Below the pieces are notes generated by a model, which was given only the letters and a program-made list of their open reading frames with translations, was not told the origin of the DNA and ran no database searches. A stretch of DNA of 64,000 nucleotides from NCBI GenBank assembly GCA_016110215.1, contig JADWQD010000007.1, forward strand, positions 1,302,001 to 1,366,000. Reading direction: 5' to 3'. The stretch is from Capronia americana. Lineage: Eukaryota > Ascomycota > Eurotiomycetes > Chaetothyriales > Herpotrichiellaceae. This document shows positions 56,862 to 64,000 of the stretch, in pieces (the stretch's first letter is position 1; the number at the start of each line of letters is the position of its first letter). A program made the translations under genes and the position numbers.

Positions 56862-59313
56862 TTAATCCATGGTCATAAGTCTGGTCGTTCTTCGCTCGGG
56901 GAAATTCCTGCCCTTCACGAGTCCGGGGTCTCCACTGGAGATATATTCTCGAACCAAAGGGCTCGGACGGCTGGGTGCGTTATGGTGCGACTTTGGCGAG
57001 CTTGCAAGCCTGAATGCGTCTCGTTCACAGTACACCTTGCCAGAAAGCTCAAAGTAATCGTGATCCAGTCGAATTTTGCAAGTCGTACATTTCAAGCAGT
57101 CCGGATGGTGCTTCTCCTTTCCTCGGCCCGCCACATTGGCTGTTTCCATGTATAATCCTTCAATCCCTTTCCCGCACGTAGCACACAGAGAATTCTCAAG
57201 CTCGTGATAGTGGTGCGCACAGTACGGGTGATCGTGGTGGACGTAGAACTCGGCGGTGGGAAATGCAGATTTGCACGTTTGACAAACAAAGCAGTCCTTG
57301 TGGTAGCGACCCGTAAGTCGCCCGTCGGCACTTGACACCGACTTCTGTCCGACCAGGATGAGTTGAGCACAGCCACGGCATACGCCTTTGTTCGGCACCG
57401 ACAAGTTGGCTTTGTTGCGCATTGACGGCCGCGGTTCCCGAGCCTGAGCTGGTTCTGGACTCGTCTCTGGCTCCACGTAGATCGAGGGTAATGAATCGAG
57501 AGAACCTTGTGGGTGATGCGCCGAGTCAGGGATTGGAGACAAGCGCCCTTCTTGGAATAAAGGATCCGTGGGCGAGTCGGGCGATAGCTCTGGTAGCTTT
57601 GGTCTCAGAGGTGCAGGTACATCGACGTTGCCGGATTTGATCAGGGTGGAATCTGGCAAGGTAAATGGTTCACTCGGCATTGGATCCACATGAGGTGCAG
57701 TTGACCTAGAGCTCGTTGTACGTTCAGTAAAGCCGATCGACCCATAAGAGGAGGCCGAGTCAACGGAAACACGACGAAGAGCCTCAATCAGCCCTGATTC
57801 GTCAGGACCTGAGGGAGTCTCGGACATTTCGAACAGCTCTGGTGATTGCGTTACGTCGAGGTTGGAAGGAAGTACCTGCCCCGACCTCTTTGATGGATCA
57901 ACCGCAGAATCAACAACCACAACTGGTGGAGCAACACTGGTGGCTTCAGCCGCCATCCCTTCGAGTGCCTTCAACGACTCTTCATGACTGGGTGATGGCT
58001 CCGGCCCCCTTGAGGGTGAAGTTGCCAGAGGAGAGGGTTCCGCCGTAAAGAATGAACGTTCGCTACCCGGACTGAGCATGCTTTGGCCTGCAATACTCTT
58101 ATCGAAGGAGTCTGGTTCATCGCTGAGAGCCTGCCGTACAACATCTCGCCGAGAAGTGGCGGATTGGGATCGACGTCGACTGAATAGTCTACCTAAGCTT
58201 CGCCCAAAGCTACCACTCGGCGAAGGTTGTGGTGCCGTAGATGACTTGGCCAATGGGGCAATCTCCTGGTTGCTCAAGATCGGAGGAGGTCTCTTTGATT
58301 TGTATGCTGGCTCGGTGTCGGCTCGAGCACGCTCGTTCAACCACGACTCGACAGGGTGTGATCCAGATGTGTTGGATATAGTACCACCAAAATCAAACGT
58401 ACCGAGACTGGGATCTAACCTCACATCATCAGGAGGCTTCGGTTGCATGTTTCCTGTCGATGATTGAAGTGATAGACTGATACCCGGCAAAGGCTCCGTG
58501 GTAGGAGGTGAAATTGAGATAGGTAAAGGGACGTCTGGCAGCTTTCCAGCATTCGCTTGATGACCCTCCAACTTGATCTCATTGCTCAAAGGGCTCGTGG
58601 GCCGGGACTGCTTCAATGTCGGCAAGCTATCACTCGACTTTGTGCCAGAAGTATTGGAAGACCCTTCTCTTGTGAATGGAGGACGCCTGCTGTTTGGTGT
58701 TGCGCCTTTGCGGCCTTCTCGAGATCTGGATCTCTTTGCATCGCTGCGTTCCGTCGCAGATCTGTCTCTTCTTCGAGTTGTTGCGGCTCTAGCAGGCAAA
58801 GGGAACGGAGGAAAGGCGCAATCTAGATTGGTGAGCTCTGGGGAAGGCGGTCTTCGAGGTCCCGGGATTGATCCTTTGCGCACTGCTGGCCAGGGGGACT
58901 TTGGGCCGGAGCCTGCGCTCACAGGGGAGATCATGGAATTATGGCCACTGCTCGCAGGCGTAAGTTCGCCTTGGTATGCCGGAGCTCGAACTGGGCATAC
59001 TGTCAGTTCCTCTCTCCAGCGGTGAGCACCAGTGACTTACAGCCAGCGGTAGGATCAATCTTCGGCAGGAGCGGTCGCTGCGATCGCATGCTTCGCAAGC
59101 TGTTAGACGAATCTGTTCGTGGAGGAGGCGGAGGCATAATTGAAGCTGAGCCGTTAGTTGATTCTATAAGACTGGATCGACGCAACGGAATTTACCTGGT
59201 GGAGATGTTGATGCGCACTGATGCTCGGCCAGACCTGACATCTGGACGTCCCTTCCGCAGCTCGAGCATTTGATAATCGGCAAGGTGCTTGGGCCCTTTG
59301 CGGGTACTTCCAT
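56862..59313 (-). CDS. Paxillin-like LIM-domain protein with N-terminal zinc motif
   Basis: A cytoskeletal or cell-polarity adaptor; the closest named yeast relative is Pxl1. Three exons are inferred: 59196-59313, 59041-59145 and 56862-58990, totalling exactly 784 codons (783 aa). The short first exon starts MEVPAKGPSTLPIIKCSSC and forms a C-X2-C...H-X2-C motif (KCSSC, AEHQC) that may bind zinc. The middle is a long Pro/Ser/Thr-rich disordered region. The last 200 residues hold two LIM domains: CRGCAQLILVGQK...YHKDCFVCQTCK and CATCGKGIEGLY...HHPDCLKCTTCK, with CERDAF as the final pair. Introns are 50 nt each (GTAAAT, GTAAGT donors). Confidence 0.9.
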
Positions 59314-61733
59314 TCTTCCCTCACAATCCTTTGCGATCCTGTTTAATCCGTTTTCCTTCCTTTCCAGATCCTTCGCCGGTCAGGTATCAGCAGCACATGA
59401 CAGTGCGTATCTGCCTCAGTTTTCAAGTTTTCGAGGTCGAGGTGCAAAGTTTGGGTCAGTGGCTTGAGGAAATATCTCGTATACAGTTATCTAGAGTTCG
59501 GGAGACATGGTATGGAGCAAATATGGCTGTGATAAAACGATAGGCGAATGGCCAGAACAATTAAGCCGCCGGTAAGCAAAAGCCAGGGTCTGTTAAAGTG
59601 CTCGAGCAGACGAGATGACCAGCAACGAAGGAGCACCGTGGTGTACGTAGCCGCCCTGCCATTTTCGTGCAAGTCGCCGTGAATCTGCAGACTGGGGCAC
59701 TGTATGGCTGGGGTAGGAGATGAGGCTTTCGCAAAGTTCGAGACTAGAGTGATTGAACAGTGGAGATGAAGCCCCGGCGTCGATCAAAGACAGCAGTTGA
59801 GTCCACTTGGCTTGCCGTTGGCTTATCAAGCGCGGTTTAGCACTGATATCTGACAAGGGGAACTGCAGGGCATTGCACTGTGGAGGGCAGATTGTTGCGC
59901 ACATGCTCACCGACAAAGCTCGAAAGCGTACCAGGCAATGTCTTTGCCGTACGTTCACTTACACGTTGACGAGTTTTCAGGTAATTGGAGACCTTCACGA
60001 GAAGGACATACCTACGAGACACCCATAATGGCACCGGTAATCTCACTTGCTGTGCACAATTCACACAGGTTGGATCTCAAGAACGAGATTAGAGAGAATG
60101 TCTTACCCATATTTTCAGCGGTCGTCATCCTCAACGGGATACGCACTCTGCCAAATGGGGGCTAGACCACCGCCACTTTCACAGGGGTTCCAGGGGTGGA
60201 TGAGCACTGCAAAGGTGTGGGAGCAATAAGGTTACCTCTACAGGCGCCTGAGTGGCAGGCTGAGAATTCTCCGAGAAGAAAGGACACTGCACAGGAAAGC
60301 GAAAGCGGTCTAGCAGGTTCGGTACATCAGCCAGACGTTCAGAATTGACCGGGAATTGACACCAGATTAGACACATTCGCGGTACATCAGGACAGAGGTA
60401 CACAAGACTGCCAACAGTGAGTGGTTATCGGACGAGATTAGCATGGAGATGAGGTTCTAGGTGAAAGATGGGCATGCGACCGATAACTGGCACGACCGGC
60501 CAGGCGTCAAGCCTTGGTTAGGCTGGTCCTGAATCGCCGAGCTAAACGCGCCTAAAGACACTCACACCGCCGTCAGAGGCGCCTGCCGAGCTCCTCGACC
60601 TTGTCTTCTCCTGATCTCGCTTTCCCTTTTTGATTGTGCAACGACCAATCACGGTGCCGGGTGGATATGCCAACCAGTTGCTCATTTCCTGCTTGGAGTC
60701 GCCTGCTCCCAATCGAAGTTTGAGAACCTGCCATATTCCTTGCACCTGACTTCGAGAAGTCTGCAAAGAAGGCTCTCGGGCTCGGCGGCAAGCAAATTTT
60801 GAACTCTCATGGACTCGTCATGGGGGACCGCAACATCACGTCTCTTGCAACAACCAAGCCAAGCGAAATTCAAGTCGTCATGACCTAGACCCTAGAGGGT
60901 CTCTAGCCAGGAGTGAGCATCAGATTAAATGATCCGTAACGCAACGAAGCTAGGGACCAAGCCAGTGATCAGGACCGTCCCGGTGTCGACATCTCCCACC
61001 GCTGATCATTTTCCATCTGTGCACGAACGGCAGATCAGTGCTCATCTCCCGCCTGTGATAACGAGGCACCGTCCGCGCACAATCGAAAATGGCAGAATCC
61101 CATGACCATCCACGCTGATTCTTGCAGAAACGAGCACGATATCATCCCATGCTCGGCATATGGACCGACGAGAGCACCTTTCTAGCAGCAGCGGATCGTT
61201 GCTGTGGGCCATCGCCACCTACAATTGTCCGAGCGAACGGAGTACGTACTGTGGACGTACGGAGTACTACTAGGCAGTAGAATTCTTGCAGCGTAATCGT
61301 ACCAGGAATGGTTATGAGGCGAGGACTACAAGTAGGACGAGGCCTCATTCGTTCGCATCGTCCTTCACTTGTCCCAGGCAGTGGTTTCACATCAGGATTG
61401 TCGCGTACAACCTGTCAACTACTAGTAGGCATTAGTTAGGTGGTCTCCGCCAAATCGAATGTAACCGGATCGTCACTCTCCCCGGAATCAATTTATGCAA
61501 GGAAGGACGTCCTCCATCACCAAACCAGCCGCAACAGAGAGCCGTCTCACTTCAGTACGGAGTGCAACCCTCGAGACTGCGAACTCATTTTGCGGAGGCC
61601 TCGCTGCCGAAATTTCACGCAAAAAGCGCATGCCATCTTTGTGCCAATGTAACGTGCTCAGCTCGGCACCTGCTTTCGAGCTTCAAATCCCTTCTGTATG
61701 TACGAGGTACCAGCATGCCAAATGGGCGACCGA
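59314..61733. other. 2.4-kb intergenic region
   Basis: No gene is supported. The first few hundred bases should be the LIM gene promoter and the last few hundred the transferase 3' UTR. Two ACGGAGTAC copies occur at 61237 and 61259. Confidence 0.5.
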
Positions 61734-62807
61734 TCATCCTGGCAACTGTCTTTCCAATTCCACCACCTTCGGCATCCTCACACCTCCAACCTTGACCTTG
61801 CTCAGATCAGGCTCGTATGGCTCCTCCTCAACGTCAGGATAAGGCCCCATCGGTGTGATAGCCTTAGGGTTGATATCCCAATGACTCTTGGTATAATTCT
61901 CCTTGATATGCTTGAAATCCGTCGTCTCTTTGAACCCCTTGACATTCCAGTACAGATTCTTTAGCCAGTTGTTCAACTGCGGGTAATCATGCCTGATGGT
62001 CCCCAAGTTGCACTTGAAATGCTGAACATACACCGTATCAAAGCGAACGATTGTTGCGTATGCGCGGATGTCCACTTCTGTGAGCTCTTTTCCGAGAATG
62101 AAGGGTCCACCGTTGCTGGCCAGCATTTTCTCGAGTTTGTTGAGTGCGGCAAAGACGCGAGGCACGTTTTGGTCGTATGTTTCCTGATCGGGGGCGAAGC
62201 CGGCTTTGTACACACCGGTGTTGAGGTCTCTTTGCATCCATCCGCTAACCTCGTCGATGTCCTTCCTCAGATGCTCCGGATATAGCGTCACTGTGGCGTA
62301 CTCTTCTGGCAACAGCGTATTGAAAGCAACTTGCAGATTTCTCATGAGTTCTGGGCTCTCGTTGTTGACGATCGTGCCGGTTTCCCGGTCCCAGAGGACA
62401 GGCACGGAGTATCGTCCTTTGTACTCGGGGTCGGCTTTGAAATACACCTCGTGGAGGTACTGGCTTCCGAACAAGTGGTCTACAGTTGCGTGGGGGTACT
62501 CATCGTTCGAGCTCGGAAACTGCCAACCCGGCCAGCCATGTTCATCTCCTTTGGGGTATGGTTTCACGATGGAAATGTCGATGATATCTGTGAGACCTTT
62601 CAAGTGCCGAACTAGGTTGGCCCGATGCGCAAACGGGCAGAATAACCCGATATACAAGTGATATCTGCCTCTCTGTGGGGGAAATGGCCCGTCAGGCGTT
62701 ATTTGGCCATGCCACGATTGTGCAGAGCCGACAAGATGCTCGGCTACTGTGCTTGGAGACGGTCGACCTGGAGCGATTGCATTTGTCGAGGCCATTGTCG
62801 ACGGCAT
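61734..62807 (-). CDS. ECM4: Xi-class glutathione S-transferase (glutathionyl-hydroquinone reductase, ECM4-like)
   Basis: It removes glutathione from glutathionyl-hydroquinones and related conjugates, probably in the cytosol or mitochondrion. One exon, 357 aa from the ATG at 62807. The thioredoxin-like fold has the catalytic motif GLFCPFAHRANLVR (Cys-Pro). Further family parts are GWPGWQF, SVPVLWDRETGTIVNNESPELMR, the helical domain with ILGKELTEVDIRAYATIVRFDTVYVQHFKCN, and YPQLNNWLKNLYW. An in-frame ATG at 62873 would add 22 residues, but a TATATAT box lies only about 25 bp upstream of it (62896-62901), so transcription should start after that ATG; I chose 62807. The MPSTMAST start is followed by the conserved segment. 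Confidence 0.92.
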   Translation of the reverse strand: MPSTMASTNAIAPGRPSPSTVAEHLVGSAQSWHGQITPDGPFPPQRGRYHLYIGLFCPFAHRANLVRHLKGLTDIIDISIVKPYPKGDEHGWPGWQFPSSNDEYPHATVDHLFGSQYLHEVYFKADPEYKGRYSVPVLWDRETGTIVNNESPELMRNLQVAFNTLLPEEYATVTLYPEHLRKDIDEVSGWMQRDLNTGVYKAGFAPDQETYDQNVPRVFAALNKLEKMLASNGGPFILGKELTEVDIRAYATIVRFDTVYVQHFKCNLGTIRHDYPQLNNWLKNLYWNVKGFKETTDFKHIKENYTKSHWDINPKAITPMGPYPDVEEEPYEPDLSKVKVGGVRMPKVVELERQLPG

Positions 62808-63254
62808 ATGGCACAGTATGTTCTGGTCGGATAACGGTATGAGCTGCTTCGCTAGCGATTGTAGGCGTTTCATGAGAGTACATCCCACCAGCGGATATAT
62901 AGGTACTAAGCCACGGCGAGGAAGTCGGAACACTGAACACCGACTGAAGTATTCGACTTGCGGATGACAAAATGGAGAGCGCCACAATTCCGTGCCATCC
63001 TCACGATGACGTCAATTTGTTTATGCTTGCATTCTGTGTTTCATGGGTGCTTCGGACGCTTTTCAGTTGGAAATGCATTTGCTGGCTGGTTGGGTGGCAA
63101 GTGACTTGGCTTTCAGTCTGTCAATTTTGATACAGAAAAGCTTCCCTTGCTCTTGCCCGGTGTCGGTCATAAGTTGTCTACACCCATGACCCGGCGCCAT
63201 CCTGCATTCAAAGCCCTGCTTCTCACATGCTCCTGAGCGAGCTCAAGACGAGCA
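62808..63254. promoter_or_regulatory. Promoter of the glutathione transferase and 3' region of the next gene
   Basis: A TATATAT box (minus strand; 62896-62901) lies 90 bp before the start chosen for the transferase. Confidence 0.55.
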
Positions 63255-64000
63255 CTATGATTTGACATCAGACTTGGCCTTCTCCTTCAGTTTCTGTCCC
63301 TCCTCAACCTTTTGGGACAGAACCTTCTTGACGTCTTCAATCGCACTTTTGATAAGCTTCTCCGCTTCCTGACCATGCTTCTCGCTGAGTTCCTGCAGCT
63401 GTTGCAACTTGGGTCCAATCTCCGTCCCACCGGGAATCATGTGCAAGAACTGCTCGATGCCACCACCAGCACTGTCCGAAGCTTTCTGCGCCTGCTCTCG
63501 AACGAATTTCTGCAGGTCCTCCGAGTTACCTGATTGTGTCGCCTCCTGCACCTTCTGCCATAACTGGCCCAGATCCCCTCGAAGCAGCTTCCCCTTATTC
63601 TCTTCAAAGAGCTTCTTCAGCTCTGGTTGCTTGTCCAGCAATGGCTTGGCCTGCTCCAAACCTTTCTGCCATGCCTGGTCGCCATATTGTTGCACTTGTT
63701 GAGTCTTCTCTTGTACCAATTGTTGAAGCTTTTGGGCTGTCGAGACGCTGATACCGCCAGCCAGAATGTCACGGGCTTGATTCCATGTGTCATCCACCGC
63801 CTTTTTGGCTTCAGGACCATACTGCTCGCCCATCCGTTGTAGCTGTTGGAAACGTCCGCCAAACTGTTCTTTCAGCTGCGGATGGTTGTCGATGATTTCC
63901 TGCCCAGCACTGCCTGCGAGCTTGCCAATACGCTTAAAGGCATCTTGTAGAATATCCCAAGCTTGCGTCGCTGCTTCCATGCTGAATCCCTTGTTGGTGA
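63255..64000 (-). CDS. Partial gene: amphipathic-helix, apolipoprotein-like protein
   Basis: The last 241 codons plus an open frame to the window edge (...TNKGFSMEAATQAW). The protein is nearly all helical and rich in Gln/Lys/Glu, with repeating blocks such as LKEQFGGRFQQLQRMGEQYG, AQKLQQLVQEKTQQ and KLLRGDLGQLWQKVQE. Heptad or 11-residue periodicity like apolipoproteins or LEA-like proteins is likely. A Gly stretch (SAGGGIEQFLHMIPGGTEIG) separates two halves. I do not recognise the family. The ATG at 63980 may be internal because the frame is open upstream, so the 5' end is missing. Confidence 0.7.
   Translation of the reverse strand, partial: TNKGFSMEAATQAWDILQDAFKRIGKLAGSAGQEIIDNHPQLKEQFGGRFQQLQRMGEQYGPEAKKAVDDTWNQARDILAGGISVSTAQKLQQLVQEKTQQVQQYGDQAWQKGLEQAKPLLDKQPELKKLFEENKGKLLRGDLGQLWQKVQEATQSGNSEDLQKFVREQAQKASDSAGGGIEQFLHMIPGGTEIGPKLQQLQELSEKHGQEAEKLIKSAIEDVKKVLSQKVEEGQKLKEKAKSDVKS

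Noticed and set aside
1..64000. Biosynthetic gene cluster, CRISPR, prophage or transposon
   Set aside because: No PKS/NRPS/terpene core enzyme, no CRISPR-type repeats and no transposase, reverse transcriptase or terminal inverted repeats were seen; the genome is fungal.

Overview
The window is nuclear DNA of a filamentous ascomycete (Pezizomycotina). The evidence is many short spliceosomal introns (about 37-90 nt) with GTRNGT-type donors and CTRAC/TTAAC branch sites, Zn2Cys6 regulators, an NsdD-type GATA factor, an SSU1 sulfite pump, a Dal5-family permease and a STAND-type/ankyrin protein. There are no bacterial features, rRNA or tRNA genes that I could find. The order or genus cannot be fixed from sequence alone. 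I rebuilt exon structures by eye from splice sites, reading frame and family similarity; most summed exon lengths are whole codons, which supports the models.

Layout. 0.4-3.7 kb: a classical protein tyrosine phosphatase (-) and a small mitochondrial-type protein (+). 3.75-18.77 kb: a gene-poor island of about 15 kb whose only recognisable gene is the GATA regulator nsdD (10.26-11.86 kb); this island concentrates a short motif TACTCGTA/TACGAGTA. 18.8-24.1 kb: a probable catabolic mini-cluster with a small Zn2Cys6 regulator, a convergent M20-type N-carbamoyl amidohydrolase, and a divergent Dal5/allantoate-type permease; the shared promoter carries a 64-bp tandem repeat. 25.1-29.3 kb: a GNAT acetyltransferase with a repeat-derived N-terminus and a large Zn2Cys6 factor. 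29.85-33.6 kb (-): one long gene joining a STAND-type fungal N-terminal domain to 14 ankyrin repeats, with an in-frame TAG. 34.6-45.1 kb: kinesin-5 (-), divergent PHAF1-like protein (+), PIN/RGG protein (+) and SSU1 (+). 45.5-46.75 kb: fructosamine-kinase-like gene (-). 47.5-48.1 kb: a possible relic of an NLR. 49-51.8 kb: DHA1 drug-efflux MFS and Asp/Glu/hydantoin racemase (DCG1). 53-54.7 kb: inositol-1-phosphate synthase (-). 56.9-59.3 kb: LIM (paxillin-like) protein (-). 61.7-62.8 kb: Xi-class glutathione transferase (-). 63.25 kb to the edge: a partial amphipathic-helix protein (-).

How genes may work together. The amidohydrolase, permease and small regulator would form a uptake-and-hydrolysis module for an N-carbamoyl/ureido compound such as allantoate or an N-carbamoyl amino acid. 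The hydantoin racemase 27 kb away belongs to the same kind of chemistry but is not adjacent. Kinesin-5 and PHAF1 share a 373-bp divergent promoter. The other genes are mostly unrelated housekeeping functions.

Nothing here is a clearly new multi-gene system. The most unusual items are the motif-rich nsdD island, the STAND-N/ankyrin gene with its in-frame stop that coincides with a possible 81-nt in-frame retained intron, and the minisatellite promoter between the carbamoylase and permease.
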